A DNA stretch of 64,000 nt from SABI01 sp964453215 (GCA_964453215.1 CAYVRR010000004.1:1-64000); one strand, 5' to 3'. Counted from the stretch's first letter, positions 1 through 9,678 are shown. Made by a program: numbers and translations. Notes: a model not told the origin generated them from the letters alone.

Positions 1-402
1 GATCCACTTTATAGAGGGACTCAATGCCCATTATATAAAAAAGAGGATCCGTATCATTGTCAAATTTATCGAGTACGATCTCATCTCTGTCGCTCTTTTG
101 GCTCATCTCCTTCAACAGATAAATTTGATGAGCCACTCTTTCGAAAATGTAAATATAATAATTTAGAGGATCAAAAAAGCCTTATTACAAGTGACGAGAT
201 TCATCTACAAGTAGAAAACGTATTAACGATGCAAGAAGCCTCTATGAGCTTAAGCTCTCTCATTGTTGACTCATCAAGGGAGTCACTACCACAAGCACTC
301 TATAAAGCCCTGCAACATCTTACCCTTATTTCTACCTATGCTAAAGGTAACACTGATGAATCTTTTATAACGCCAGACCCTTCAAGTCCTGTTGCTGTTT
401 GA
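1..402 (+). CDS. YkgJ-family cysteine-cluster protein, C-terminal part (gene starts before the window)
   Basis: Frame 1 is open from the first base to a TGA at 400-402, giving about 133 residues with no start. The first 50 residues carry spaced cysteines in the order CPLY, then YHCQIY, then RSHLCRSFG, and later FRKCKY. This matches the CxIYxxRPxxCRxFG pattern of YkgJ/UPF0153 proteins, which are thought to bind zinc or an Fe-S cluster; their function is poorly known. The remaining 80 residues are not recognisable. The last 67 bases overlap the 3' end of the convergent MFS gene. Family assignment rests on the Cys pattern only. Confidence 0.6.
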   Translation, partial: DPLYRGTQCPLYKKEDPYHCQIYRVRSHLCRSFGSSPSTDKFDEPLFRKCKYNNLEDQKSLITSDEIHLQVENVLTMQEASMSLSSLIVDSSRESLPQALYKALQHLTLISTYAKGNTDESFITPDPSSPVAV

Positions 403-1577
403 TTTCTTCTAATATATAGTAAGACTACAATCAAAAGGATGGGAAATAGTGTTGCACTTAAAATCCCTATTTGTAATGGAGATGAGCTTCCCATCTTCAC
501 ACTAATATCAGTAACAATACCAACACTGTAGGGGCCAATAGCTGCTCCAGTATTTCCACATGCTGCCAAAAGTGCAAAGAGGGCAGCTGATGCTTGAGGG
601 AACCTTGCGTGGGCTAGTGAGATTGCTCCTGGCCACAACAAAGAGACACCAAGACCACTTAGAATACATGCAATGAGTGAAAGTATGGGCCACCTGGAGA
701 GTCCAACAACAAGATAGCACAATACAGTTAGTATTGTTCCACTAAACATAAACTTCCAAAGGTTACCATCTTTTCCCCACTTACCAAACATGAGCCTACC
801 GATACCTAAGAAGAAAGCAAATAAAAGGACACCAATTAAATCTCCTGCAGATTTAGAGAGACCTAATGAAGTCTCTGCAAACGTACTAGTCCATTGGCTA
901 ATTACAACTTCACTTGCCCCCCCTAATAAAATTGCCGCTAGCATCAATAAGAAAAAGGGTGATGAGAGTAACTCTCTATTTCTCACTCTTTGCTCATTGT
1001 GAACCATAGGAGCGAGTGGAACAAGGAGAAATATAATCCCATTAGCAAATGGAACAATTGCCCAAATACGTGGAATATAGATCCAGTTTTCTGCTCCAAA
1101 AAGAGATAAAAGAATTGTGGTAATAACGATGACAGCAATAAAACCCCAAGCATAAAATGAGTGGAGTAAGCTCATTGCTTTTGCTTTTTCATCTCCTGGA
1201 ATTGCACCAACGATAGCAGAAAGGAGGAGTTCAAGAAGTCCACCTCCATAGGCAAAAACAATAGTGGCTAAAATTATCGTCACATAGGGATTGTTTGGAA
1301 AAAGGATTGGGGTAAACGATAATACTACTAACCCAATAGAAGCAAGGAAGTGGCCGAGGGCAATAAATGGTCGCACTCCAAATTTATCAACAAATTTACT
1401 GTTAATAATTGAAGAGATGATTTGAGTAAGAAAGGTGATGAATACTAATCGTCCAATTTGTTCATACGATAAGTTAAATTCCTTCATGTATATCACAAAT
1501 AAGAGAGGGGAGAGGTTTGTAATTAAAGCTCCCACAAAATTACCTATGTATGCTGCGATAATAGTTTTTTTGTACAT
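336..1577 (-). CDS. MFS family transporter
   Basis: About 413 residues, almost entirely hydrophobic helices separated by short charged loops, with the MFS-type loop KFVDKFGVRPF between early helices and a related GRLMFGKWG loop in the second half. A major-facilitator secondary carrier with about 12 helices is the simplest reading; the substrate cannot be told, though overall style resembles sugar and drug carriers. In-frame starts exist at TTG 1613, ATG 1604 and ATG 1577. None has a clear Shine-Dalgarno; 1577 is preferred because it begins just before the first helix. It is divergent from the HAD gene with almost no intergenic space, and its 3' end overlaps the upstream YkgJ-like gene tail to tail. 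Confidence 0.8.
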   Translation of the reverse strand: MYKKTIIAAYIGNFVGALITNLSPLLFVIYMKEFNLSYEQIGRLVFITFLTQIISSIINSKFVDKFGVRPFIALGHFLASIGLVVLSFTPILFPNNPYVTIILATIVFAYGGGLLELLLSAIVGAIPGDEKAKAMSLLHSFYAWGFIAVIVITTILLSLFGAENWIYIPRIWAIVPFANGIIFLLVPLAPMVHNEQRVRNRELLSSPFFLLMLAAILLGGASEVVISQWTSTFAETSLGLSKSAGDLIGVLLFAFFLGIGRLMFGKWGKDGNLWKFMFSGTILTVLCYLVVGLSRWPILSLIACILSGLGVSLLWPGAISLAHARFPQASAALFALLAACGNTGAAIGPYSVGIVTDISVKMGSSSPLQIGILSATLFPILLIVVLLYIRRNQTATGLEGSGVIKDSSVLPLA

Positions 1578-1628
1578 AAATCTAATAGTATATGTGACTA
1601 GCATATAAGGCAATAGGGCTGTATAATA

Positions 1629-2306
1629 ATGTGTATGAAATCAACAACAACATATAAAGCGATCCTATTTGATTTAGATGGAACTATTGTAAATACAATA
1701 GGCGATATAACGTTTGCAATGAATAAGGCACTTAACCAGTATAATATTGAGCCTCTGAGTGATGAAGAGGGGATGATGTGTGTAGGAAGGGGATTAAGAA
1801 ATGCCCTTAAAGAGGCTGTTCGTTTAAGAGGAAAAGAGGTAAAGGATAAGGAGCTAGATCATATGGTCACCTTACTCTTTGAAACCTACTCTCAATACCC
1901 TTTTCAATTTGCAAAAGAGTATGAGGGAACTTCCCAATTTTTACAAAAATACGTGAATAAAGGAGTTCTTTTAGGAGTCTTATCAAATAAGGATGATGAA
2001 TTAGTAAAAGTAATAGTAGATGAGCTTTTTCCTGATATCCCATTCTCTTTTGTCCTAGGGGCTCATAGTGATTATCCCCTCAAGCCAGATCCAACTTCAC
2101 TCCTTTCTTTTATGGATAAGTTTGACTTACGTGCAGAAGATTTGTTATTTATAGGAGATAGTGAAGTTGATGGGAGAACTGGGGAGGCATCGGGCGTTCG
2201 CGTTGCCCTCGTTTCTTGGGGATTTAGAAATAAAGATGCATTAATTGCTTCTGGTTTTACCAATATATATGATACATTTGAAGAATTAGAAAAGGGGGAG
2301 CTATGA
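1629..2306 (+). CDS. HAD-superfamily phosphatase (phosphoglycolate phosphatase-like)
   Basis: 225 residues. The N-terminus has the DxDGT nucleophile motif (D15, D17), followed by a helical cap, an SNK motif II, KPDP motif III and GDSEVD motif IV, so all catalytic HAD motifs are present. Length and cap type fit Gph-like small-molecule phosphatases (phosphoglycolate, or sugar phosphates). A TATAAT sits at 1622-1627, so transcription may begin near the in-frame ATG at 1635; the ATG at 1629 has AGGG about 10 bases upstream. The stop overlaps the phosphoglucomutase start by four bases (ATGA), indicating coupled translation and perhaps a role in sugar-phosphate metabolism. Confidence 0.85.
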   Translation: MCMKSTTTYKAILFDLDGTIVNTIGDITFAMNKALNQYNIEPLSDEEGMMCVGRGLRNALKEAVRLRGKEVKDKELDHMVTLLFETYSQYPFQFAKEYEGTSQFLQKYVNKGVLLGVLSNKDDELVKVIVDELFPDIPFSFVLGAHSDYPLKPDPTSLLSFMDKFDLRAEDLLFIGDSEVDGRTGEASGVRVALVSWGFRNKDALIASGFTNIYDTFEELEKGEL

Positions 2307-4021
2307 AAATGTATGATGAGAAAGAATTAGAGATGATCCAACAAAAAGCAAAAGATTATATAACATATGAGAGTGATCCACACTTTCGTCAAGAAGTACT
2401 CACTTCTTTAGATGAGCATGCACATGATGATTTGCATGATAGATTCTACACATCTCTCTCTTTTGGAACTGCCGGAATGAGGGGAGTAATTGGGGGTGGG
2501 ACAAATCGCATTAACCCCTTCATGGTACGTAAAGTAACTCAGGGTCTTGCAAGTTATCTTCTGAGCCAAGAAAAAGAGCCAAGTGTTGTTATTGCGTATG
2601 ACTCTCGTAATTATTCTAAGCAATTTGCAAAAGAAGCAGCAGTTACTTTGTGTGCAAATAATATTGTAGTCTACCTCTATGATTCACTTAGACCAGTTCC
2701 ACTTCTTTCTTTCGCTGTTCAGTACCTTGAAGCAACGAGTGGCATTGTGATTACAGCAAGTCATAACCCAGCTAAGTATAATGGCTATAAAGTGTATTAC
2801 AATGATGGTGGGCAGGTCACCCCTCCACACGATGTGGGAATTGCTACATTAGTTTCAAAAGTAGATGTTGAGAATATAAAAAATATTAGTGTTGAGGAAG
2901 CTCATGAGAAAAATCTTTTACGGGAAGTTCCTCCAAGTGTTGATGAAGCGTATGATGAGTTAGTAATTAATTCACTAAGTAGAAAAGAGAGCATTAAAAA
3001 ACAAAAAGTGAGTGTTGCCTATACACCATTACATGGCTCTGGTGATAAGCCAGTGAGAAGAATACTTGGAAAGTTGGGATTAGAAGTTCACACTGTTGAA
3101 AGCCAACAAGAGGCGAATGGGGATTTCCCTACAGTCTCAATGCCTAATCCAGAAGATCCTGAAGCAATGCGCCTTGTCATCGACCTTGCTAAAAAGGTGA
3201 AAGCAGATATTGTTATGGGAACAGACCCTGATGCAGACCGACTTGGAATTGCTATACCTAAAGATAGTAACAAAACTGAATATTCCCTCCTTTCTGGAAA
3301 CCAAATTGCAGTGCTGCTTACCGATTATTTAATTGAAAGGTACAAAACACTCTCACCAACTACGAAAAAACCACTAGTAGTGAAATCTTTTGTTACAACA
3401 GACCTTGTGAAGGAGATTACTGAAAAAAATGGTGGAAAGTGCAAAGATGTATTAACAGGCTTTAAATATATCGCAGAAGAAATAGTTGAAGTAAAGAATT
3501 CTGATGAATATTTCTATCTCTTTGGCTGTGAAGAGAGCTTTGGATACAATAGCCTGAAAGAGATACGAGATAAAGATGCAGTTTCATCAGCTCTCTTAGC
3601 TGTAGAGATGATGAGCTACTATGCTCAAAATGGAATTACACTTGAAGAGCGTCTTGAAGCTATTTATGAAGAGTACGGATTTTACACAGAAGAGGTGTTA
3701 AGTTTTACATATGAAGGAGCGAGTGGGTCACAAAAGATGGCTTCTATCATGCAATCCTTTAGAGATAAAGAGTTGGGGGATGAATTTGCTGGCCAAGAGA
3801 TTGTCTCAAAAGCTGACCTTTTACATGATAAAGAGAGTGGCTTCCCCCCATCTGATGTAATTATCTTAAAGTTTGCCAATAATGATAAATTAGTTATTCG
3901 CCCTAGTGGAACTGAACCAAAAATAAAATATTATTTCTTCTTCAAAACAGATGGTGAGAATAAAGAGTCGTATCTAGCTTCTTTACGTGAAAAAATAGCT
4001 GCTTACAAAGCGTATCTATAA
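2303..4021 (+). CDS. pgcA: Phosphoglucomutase / phosphomannomutase (alpha-D-phosphohexomutase)
   Basis: 572 residues, normal for the PgcA branch of alpha-D-phosphohexomutases, which interconvert hexose 1- and 6-phosphates through a phosphoserine. The active-site loop TASHNP contains the phosphorylated serine (S153); the Mg-binding loop DPDADR lies near residue 310; GCEESFGY is the sugar-binding loop; RPSGTEP near residue 535 binds the phosphate. All four domains are present. A GGGGGAG ribosome site lies within the end of the HAD gene. PGM supplies glucose-6-P from glycogen or glucose-1-P and sugar nucleotides for the envelope. The symbol is by similarity to the Bacillus enzyme. Confidence 0.93.
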   Translation: MKMYDEKELEMIQQKAKDYITYESDPHFRQEVLTSLDEHAHDDLHDRFYTSLSFGTAGMRGVIGGGTNRINPFMVRKVTQGLASYLLSQEKEPSVVIAYDSRNYSKQFAKEAAVTLCANNIVVYLYDSLRPVPLLSFAVQYLEATSGIVITASHNPAKYNGYKVYYNDGGQVTPPHDVGIATLVSKVDVENIKNISVEEAHEKNLLREVPPSVDEAYDELVINSLSRKESIKKQKVSVAYTPLHGSGDKPVRRILGKLGLEVHTVESQQEANGDFPTVSMPNPEDPEAMRLVIDLAKKVKADIVMGTDPDADRLGIAIPKDSNKTEYSLLSGNQIAVLLTDYLIERYKTLSPTTKKPLVVKSFVTTDLVKEITEKNGGKCKDVLTGFKYIAEEIVEVKNSDEYFYLFGCEESFGYNSLKEIRDKDAVSSALLAVEMMSYYAQNGITLEERLEAIYEEYGFYTEEVLSFTYEGASGSQKMASIMQSFRDKELGDEFAGQEIVSKADLLHDKESGFPPSDVIILKFANNDKLVIRPSGTEPKIKYYFFFKTDGENKESYLASLREKIAAYKAYL

Positions 4022-4032
4022 GGAATTATATA

Positions 4033-4806
4033 ATGAAATCATTCTACCTCATTAATAGAGGTAACAATAAAAGTCTCTATATCTCACCTTTTGCTAACCC
4101 ATCCACTTCTCATGGATGGGATGAAAATGAAGATATAACTATTTACAGCGCCACAACAGTGACAAAAGAGCAAAAAGATGGAGCGTTTTTTACACTCTAT
4201 ACAGATATTGACCGGGGTGTTGATAGGTGGATTCAGGATGTGAAATATTTTCCCCGCCTTGTAATAGGTGGGCTCATATTTCTTGTTACCTACTTTTTCT
4301 TCTCACTTGCTGTGAGAGATCCTATTCCAGTTCTCGATGAATTTATTATTGCTTCCTTAGTTACCCTTTTTAGTGTAATTGGGCTTTCGCGACGTGATAA
4401 AAAAAGTGATGTTTCTGTGAAAAAAAGATTTGAACTTAAACAAAAGGCGAGTGAAGCTGATTATAAAGAGATTCCTGAATTAGAACTCATTGAAAAATAC
4501 CTGTATGATATATCTCAATTAGAAACAATTGACCTATCTGAAAAAATTGCTCAAGTAGATGGCGCGACTCTTCCCATGTTGGATGTATCGATGGAGGGGG
4601 GGTATATGAAGAGTTTCAAAGAGCAATTTCTCACCTATATTCATCTCAACCATAAAGATGTAGATCAATTGCATAAAAGATATATACAAGTAATGAGAGC
4701 TGAAAAAAACAGAGAGGCGTTTTCAGCGCGGCTTCTTCGCCTTGGTATGAATCAAACAAGTGACCTCTCATTACTTGCCCTCACTATCATTATTGCAAAT
4801 CAATAA
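4033..4806 (+). CDS. Conserved membrane protein of unknown function
   Basis: 257 residues, not recognised. Residues 1-70 are polar and aromatic, two adjacent hydrophobic helices span about 76-95 and 100-117, and the remainder is a charged cytosolic-looking region with predicted helices. A ribosome site (AAGGA) lies eight bases before the ATG. It sits between pgcA and the comEC-like gene in one orientation, so it is co-transcribed with them. The two-helix hairpin with soluble flanks could be a membrane-anchored accessory protein, but no motif supports a function. Confidence 0.6.
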   Translation: MKSFYLINRGNNKSLYISPFANPSTSHGWDENEDITIYSATTVTKEQKDGAFFTLYTDIDRGVDRWIQDVKYFPRLVIGGLIFLVTYFFFSLAVRDPIPVLDEFIIASLVTLFSVIGLSRRDKKSDVSVKKRFELKQKASEADYKEIPELELIEKYLYDISQLETIDLSEKIAQVDGATLPMLDVSMEGGYMKSFKEQFLTYIHLNHKDVDQLHKRYIQVMRAEKNREAFSARLLRLGMNQTSDLSLLALTIIIANQ

Positions 4807-4830
4807 AAGGAATTTCTCCGTAATGAGTGT

Positions 4831-6255
4831 ATGATTGCAACACTCTATCTCTTATGTTTTTTCATCCTGTATATTGGTACGTTTGTCTTTTCTCCACCAA
4901 TAATCATCATTATCCTTATATTGCTAGTTCAAGGTGCCTTTCTTATAGTTTATAAGTATGAGAAAGGCCTTCTTTTTGCCTTTCTAATGGCACAGATGAT
5001 ACTTTTTGTTCCATTTGTTATCACAAAAGAGATCGATATATCTCAAAAGATACGTATGTATAAAAGAGGTAGCGAAATAGAAGGGAGAGCGTTATTTGAT
5101 TCAACTCTTTCAGAAAGTGGCAATAGTGTTGTTACCTTACAGGTAAAAAAGATGGTAAGTTCACACAAAACAGAGGTGTATATCAACAAGCCAATCACTA
5201 CTATCATACAAAGTGATGACCTAATATATGCCCACTCGTACCTTCGTGTTGATGGATCGTTTTTTATAACAGAAGATGGCACCACGCTCTTTATGGGTTC
5301 ATCCTATATTGTTGAAGATAAAAATTTGTTCATAGCACATAGAGAAAAAATTATTAATTATATACGTGATAGAGTTGATCAATTGAGTGATAAAAATAGA
5401 GATCTTGTTCTTCTTATTACACTTGGTCTAAAAGGGAAAAGGGCCCCTTATATAACCCAAAGAGCGGTTGAAAAAGGAATAGCTCACCTCTTTGCTCTCT
5501 CTGGGATGCACCTTTCTGTATTACTATCTCTTTTCACTAGAGTTCTTGCTTCCTTAGTCTCTAAAAGAAAAAATCGTCTCATTGCAATAGCTCTTGCGTT
5601 AATCTATCTATACATTGCTGGAAACAAGCCCTCTTTAGTACGAACTCTTCTTTTTCTTATTCTTACACCTATTTTCTCTATTCAGACACCTTTTGATAAA
5701 TTTATGAGTGCAATTATACTCCATTCACTCCTTTTGCCATCATCTATGATGACTCTAGCATCCCTTTATTCGTATACAGCTTTGTATAGCATCATCGCTC
5801 TAACTCCTTGTATAATGAGTATATTAGAGCCATATATAGTAAGTATATTAGCTTCTTCTTTTGCAATCACAGTGAGTGCAATGAGTTTAACATCAATTGT
5901 GAGTTTGTTGATGTTTCACTCATTTACCCCTTTAGGAATACTTTACACCATCATATCTACACCAATTATCTTGTTATTACTTATTGTAAGTTTCATCTAT
6001 ATCCTTATTCCCCATAAGGGTGTTCTAATTGGACTTGAGTGGATAGGAAACTTTACCTTTAAACTATTAGAAAAAGAAATACAAACCTATTTTACTCTTA
6101 GTCCATTTATTCTGTACGGATTGTTTATGAGCTTTATCTTGACCCTCTTCTTAGTTCTTTGGTACTGTCAGAAACAGAAGCAAGCAAGGAGTCACAGACT
6201 ATATGAAATGGAAAATTCGCTACGAATCAATCAACCAGATAAAAAGTCTCCTTGA
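4831..6255 (+). CDS. comEC: ComEC/Rec2-family membrane channel protein (short form)
   Basis: 474 residues. Two to three N-terminal helices are followed by an extracytoplasmic beta-rich stretch (about 80-170, OB-like) and then many helices. The diagnostic competence-domain motif HLFALSGMH lies near residues 218-227. ComEC forms the inner-membrane channel for single-stranded DNA uptake. This version ends after the helices: the C-terminal metallo-beta-lactamase-like domain of long ComEC proteins is absent. The nearest ribosome site (AAAGGA, 4806-4811) is 19 bases from the ATG; between them a 3-codon ORF (4823-4834) ends in TATGA overlapping the start, which may couple translation. The 3' end overlaps rsmA by 53 bases. 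Confidence 0.8.
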   Translation: MIATLYLLCFFILYIGTFVFSPPIIIIILILLVQGAFLIVYKYEKGLLFAFLMAQMILFVPFVITKEIDISQKIRMYKRGSEIEGRALFDSTLSESGNSVVTLQVKKMVSSHKTEVYINKPITTIIQSDDLIYAHSYLRVDGSFFITEDGTTLFMGSSYIVEDKNLFIAHREKIINYIRDRVDQLSDKNRDLVLLITLGLKGKRAPYITQRAVEKGIAHLFALSGMHLSVLLSLFTRVLASLVSKRKNRLIAIALALIYLYIAGNKPSLVRTLLFLILTPIFSIQTPFDKFMSAIILHSLLLPSSMMTLASLYSYTALYSIIALTPCIMSILEPYIVSILASSFAITVSAMSLTSIVSLLMFHSFTPLGILYTIISTPIILLLLIVSFIYILIPHKGVLIGLEWIGNFTFKLLEKEIQTYFTLSPFILYGLFMSFILTLFLVLWYCQKQKQARSHRLYEMENSLRINQPDKKSP

Positions 6256-7102
6256 AGAAAATTCCCTTGGGATGAGTAAAAAATTTGGACAAAATTTTCT
6301 ATTAACCACCTCTGTAAGGGAGAAAATTGTTGATTCTCTTCACCTCAAAAAAGGTGATACAGTGTGGGAAATTGGACCTGGAATAGGAAATTTGACAACC
6401 ATATTACTAGAGAGGGGGTATGATGTTACAGCTTTTGAAATAGATAGGGGGTTTATCTCTATTTTAAAAGAGCAGGCATTTGTTGATGTTCCCTCATTAA
6501 GAGTAATTGAAGGAGATGTATTAAAAACATATAAAGATGTTTTGATAGAGCAAGGGACACCAGATGCAATTTGTGGCAATCTTCCCTATAATGTGGGTTC
6601 TGTTATTATTGCAAGGTTGTTAGAACAAAAAGTGAATGCTCCTGTTATGCTTTTTACCCTTCAAAAAGAGGTTATTGATCGAATAGTTGGAACACCTGGA
6701 ACAAAAAATTGGTCTACACTCTCACTTCTTTGCCAAGTCGATTATCATGTTAAGTCCCTTTTTACGATAAAAGCTTCCCATTTTTATCCCCCACCACATG
6801 TTGACTCATCGGTCATTTTATTTACTAAAAGGGATGCTTCATTAGTTCCATCCCATTTAACTGAGCTCTTTTTTATTATTGTTCATGATTTGTTCGCTTC
6901 AAGAAGAAAAACAATGAGAAATAATTTGATGAATAATAAATTAAGCACACTCATTTTGCCACCTAAAATTGATGAAATCATTGCTCGAAGTAAATTTGAT
7001 CCCCTCACTCGAGGAGAAGTGCTTTCAATAGATGAGTTAATTAGTTTAAGTGAAATGTTTTATGACGATTTCCACACATCAATCCAAGCACCCTTTTTAT
7101 AG
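6203..7102 (+). CDS. rsmA: 16S rRNA (adenine1518/1519-N6)-dimethyltransferase
   Basis: 299 residues, full length for RsmA/KsgA, which dimethylates two adjacent adenines in the 3' hairpin of 16S rRNA during 30S maturation. Seen are KFGQNFL (28-33), the SAM-binding loop EIGPGIGNLT (56-65), the acidic FEID strand end, and the catalytic NLPYN (126-130). The C-terminal helical domain includes ASRRKTMRNN. AAGGAG about 11 bases upstream supports the start inside the end of comEC. The last 43 bases overlap the convergent MATE gene. Confidence 0.95.
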   Translation: MKWKIRYESINQIKSLLEENSLGMSKKFGQNFLLTTSVREKIVDSLHLKKGDTVWEIGPGIGNLTTILLERGYDVTAFEIDRGFISILKEQAFVDVPSLRVIEGDVLKTYKDVLIEQGTPDAICGNLPYNVGSVIIARLLEQKVNAPVMLFTLQKEVIDRIVGTPGTKNWSTLSLLCQVDYHVKSLFTIKASHFYPPPHVDSSVILFTKRDASLVPSHLTELFFIIVHDLFASRRKTMRNNLMNNKLSTLILPPKIDEIIARSKFDPLTRGEVLSIDELISLSEMFYDDFHTSIQAPFL

Positions 7103-8466
7103 CGATAGAAGTTTAAAAGGCCTCGAACGAATAAATCAGCTACCATACACGACCAGGCAACAAGTAAGTTTCCACCAAAATAGGTAATAAGGATATAAGC
7201 AGGTATGAGTCTGACTATCCACATGCCAATAACAGAGTTAATAAAGGGCCACTTTGTATCTCCAGCACCTCTAAGTATTCCTCCAATAACAATACTCATA
7301 GCAAAAAATGGTTGAGCAAAGGCTTCAATGCGTAATACTCTTGCCCCAAGTGATATAACTTCTTCATCATGAGTGAAAAAAGCCATCAGTTGAGGAGCTG
7401 CTACAAATAAGAGAACTCCTGTTGCACTCATTAGTGCAATTCCATACATTAAGACTCTTTTTGCAAAATCTTTCGCCATCTCTTTTTTATTTGCCCCAAG
7501 TGATTGCGCAACGAGTGTTGCAGCAGCTAAAGAGAACCCACTTACTGGCATAAAAGTAATAGATTCCGCTGTGATGGCTAAGTGGTGAGCCGCTAAAGAA
7601 GCAGTCCCCATCCCTGTAACAAGGCTTGTTAAAACTATTTGACCACTACTGAGCGTTATTCTCTCTAAGGCCATTGGCATTCCTATCTTAACAACTTGGC
7701 GGGTGATGGTTGCATCTACCTTCCACACTATTTCTCTAAATTTAACTCGAATATCTGAATCTTTTGTGAGGATAATAATAAAAAGTATTGTTGCTGAGAG
7801 GGTGTGAGATGTGAATGTAGCGATTGCTGCCCCTTTGACACCCATATCAGCTCCATAGATAAAGAATTCTTTACCAAAAATTTCTATCGTTCTTGATGGG
7901 AAAATGAGGATAAAGTTTCCAATTACATTGATGATATTGGTAAACACATTGCTAATTAATGGAGTTTTTGTGTCTCCACTACTTCGTATTATATTAGATA
8001 AAAATACAAAGGTGATAAGAAAAGGATAACTTAAACTAATAATAGAGAGATACATAATCGCATCTTTCACAACTTGTTGTTCAACACCTAACCAGATTGG
8101 AAGGCGTTTAGAGACAAATGCCATGATGAGGGTAGTGACGAGACTAAGAAAAATAATAGCAATAAATGCTTGGTGGAGACTTAATTTTATGTTCTCTTTT
8201 TGATTTGCCCCAATGTAGCGAGCGATAATGACTGCATAGGCAGCTCCAAAAGAGTAGAGCACTCCATTAACTAACCAAATAGTTGATGCATTTACTGCTA
8301 CAGCAGCTGTTGCAACAGCTCCAAGGGAGCCTACCATTGCAGTATCTACATACTGAATGAGTGTGTGAAAGCTTTGATCGAGTATAACAGGCCAGCTTAA
8401 AGACCAAATGGTCTTATTTGGGCTACGAGAGCCATCAGTGAGTGAAACTTTCTCTTTTGCTAACAT
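7060..8466 (-). CDS. MATE family efflux transporter
   Basis: About 468 residues with some 12 helices in two similar halves. The N-terminal half has SWPVILDQSFHTLIQYVDTAMVG and the second half LVAQSLGANKKEMA and GAGDTKWPF, which are typical of MatE/NorM (DinF-like) cation-coupled exporters. Substrate unknown. A TTG at 8490 could extend the protein by eight residues, but the ATG at 8466 has GAGAG upstream and is preferred. The gene follows pta on the same strand with a 10-bp hairpin between them, so it may have its own promoter. Its 3' end overlaps rsmA. Confidence 0.9.
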   Translation of the reverse strand: MLAKEKVSLTDGSRSPNKTIWSLSWPVILDQSFHTLIQYVDTAMVGSLGAVATAAVAVNASTIWLVNGVLYSFGAAYAVIIARYIGANQKENIKLSLHQAFIAIIFLSLVTTLIMAFVSKRLPIWLGVEQQVVKDAIMYLSIISLSYPFLITFVFLSNIIRSSGDTKTPLISNVFTNIINVIGNFILIFPSRTIEIFGKEFFIYGADMGVKGAAIATFTSHTLSATILFIIILTKDSDIRVKFREIVWKVDATITRQVVKIGMPMALERITLSSGQIVLTSLVTGMGTASLAAHHLAITAESITFMPVSGFSLAAATLVAQSLGANKKEMAKDFAKRVLMYGIALMSATGVLLFVAAPQLMAFFTHDEEVISLGARVLRIEAFAQPFFAMSIVIGGILRGAGDTKWPFINSVIGMWIVRLIPAYILITYFGGNLLVAWSCMVADLFVRGLLNFYRYKKGAWIDVWKSS

Positions 8467-8497
8467 CTGTCGCTCTCTATTGCTTTCCAAGATATAA

Positions 8498-8526
8498 AGA
8501 CATACACATTGTGGTAGTGTATGTCT
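8498..8526 (-). terminator. Perfect 10-bp hairpin between pta and the MATE gene
   Basis: AGACATACAC (8498-8507) and GTGTATGTCT (8517-8526) form a perfect 10-bp stem with a 9-base loop. On the minus strand it lies 26 bases after the pta stop and is followed only by TTTATAT, a weak U-run. It could be an imperfect terminator or attenuator for pta, or an operator at the head of the MATE gene. Confidence 0.5.
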
Positions 8527-8552
8527 AATCTTGTTCCCTTTGTATTCATGCC

Positions 8553-9548
8553 CTATTTAACTTGTGACAAAGTGATTGCACTTGTAACAACAATATCTTC
8601 TACACTGCATCCTCGAGATAAATCACTTACCGGGTGGGCAAATCCTTGAAGGATTGGACCATATGCTTCAGCTTTTGCTAATCGTTGCACTAATTTATAC
8701 CCAATATTGCCAGCTTGAAGGTCGGGGAATATGAGGGTGTTTGCTTTTCCAGCTACTGGGGAATCCTTTGCTTTACTTTTTCCAACAGAATCGATGATTG
8801 CAGCATCGAGTTGCAATTCTCCATCAATTAATATTGAAGGTTCTCTCTCTTTCACTATGTTTGTAGCTTCAACTACTTTATCAACTGCTTCCCCCGCTGC
8901 ACTTCCCTTTGTAGAGTAACTAAGCATAGCAACTATTGGAGTTGTGTTAAGGTAGGTTTGACAAGAGAGTGCAGAAGCAATAGCAATTTCTGCAAGTTGT
9001 TCACTTGTTGGATTTGGGATCGTTGCACAATCGCTGAATATGAAGGAACCATTAGCTCCTAAATCTTTCTCTTTTGTTTCCATAACAAAACAAGAAGAAG
9101 CACTTTTTATACCTGGTTTTGTTTTAATTATCTGAAAAGAGGCTCTTAACACATCCCCTGTTGTATAGGTGGCTCCTGCAACAAGGGCATCAGCGTGAGA
9201 TAGGTGAACCATCATTGCCCCAAAATAGAGGGGGTGATGTATTACTTCAAGAGCTTTTTCGACTGTCATTCCTTTGTGTTTTCTCATCTCATAATATGTT
9301 TGAGCATATTCTTCAATATGTGGAGAAAGAGATGGGTTAATAATGGTAACATCATCAATCTTTACATCGACCTCTTGTGCTAATGTATTAATTTTATCTT
9401 CATCTCCAAGAATAAATATTTGTTTAGCAATACGCTCATCCATAATTTTTCTTGCAGCTTGTAGAGTTCTTTTATCAAGCCCTTCTGGAAGAACTAGAAC
9501 TTTTTGTAAGGCAATAGCCTTATCTTTCATTGTTTGTGAAAATGACAT
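8553..9548 (-). CDS. pta: Phosphate acetyltransferase
   Basis: 331 residues, the size of short single-domain Pta enzymes. It interconverts acetyl-CoA and acetyl phosphate, the first step of acetate formation. The conserved regions ADALVAGATYTTGDVLRA and PVSDLSRGCSVEDIV are present. ATG 9548 has GAGG nine bases upstream. No acetate kinase gene lies in the window. It is divergent from the TyrA-like gene across a 130-base region. Phosphate butyryltransferase is a relative, but the sequence reads as Pta. Confidence 0.93.
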   Translation of the reverse strand: MSFSQTMKDKAIALQKVLVLPEGLDKRTLQAARKIMDERIAKQIFILGDEDKINTLAQEVDVKIDDVTIINPSLSPHIEEYAQTYYEMRKHKGMTVEKALEVIHHPLYFGAMMVHLSHADALVAGATYTTGDVLRASFQIIKTKPGIKSASSCFVMETKEKDLGANGSFIFSDCATIPNPTSEQLAEIAIASALSCQTYLNTTPIVAMLSYSTKGSAAGEAVDKVVEATNIVKEREPSILIDGELQLDAAIIDSVGKSKAKDSPVAGKANTLIFPDLQAGNIGYKLVQRLAKAEAYGPILQGFAHPVSDLSRGCSVEDIVVTSAITLSQVK

Positions 9549-9678
9549 CTTTCATACCTCTTATCAATAATAGTTACTCACTAACAGTACCACATTCAAT
9601 AAAAGTGTTGTATCCCTTAGATGAACTTTTCTCATTGAGATTGTCGAGATATTATTAATTATGATATGGTAATCAAAT

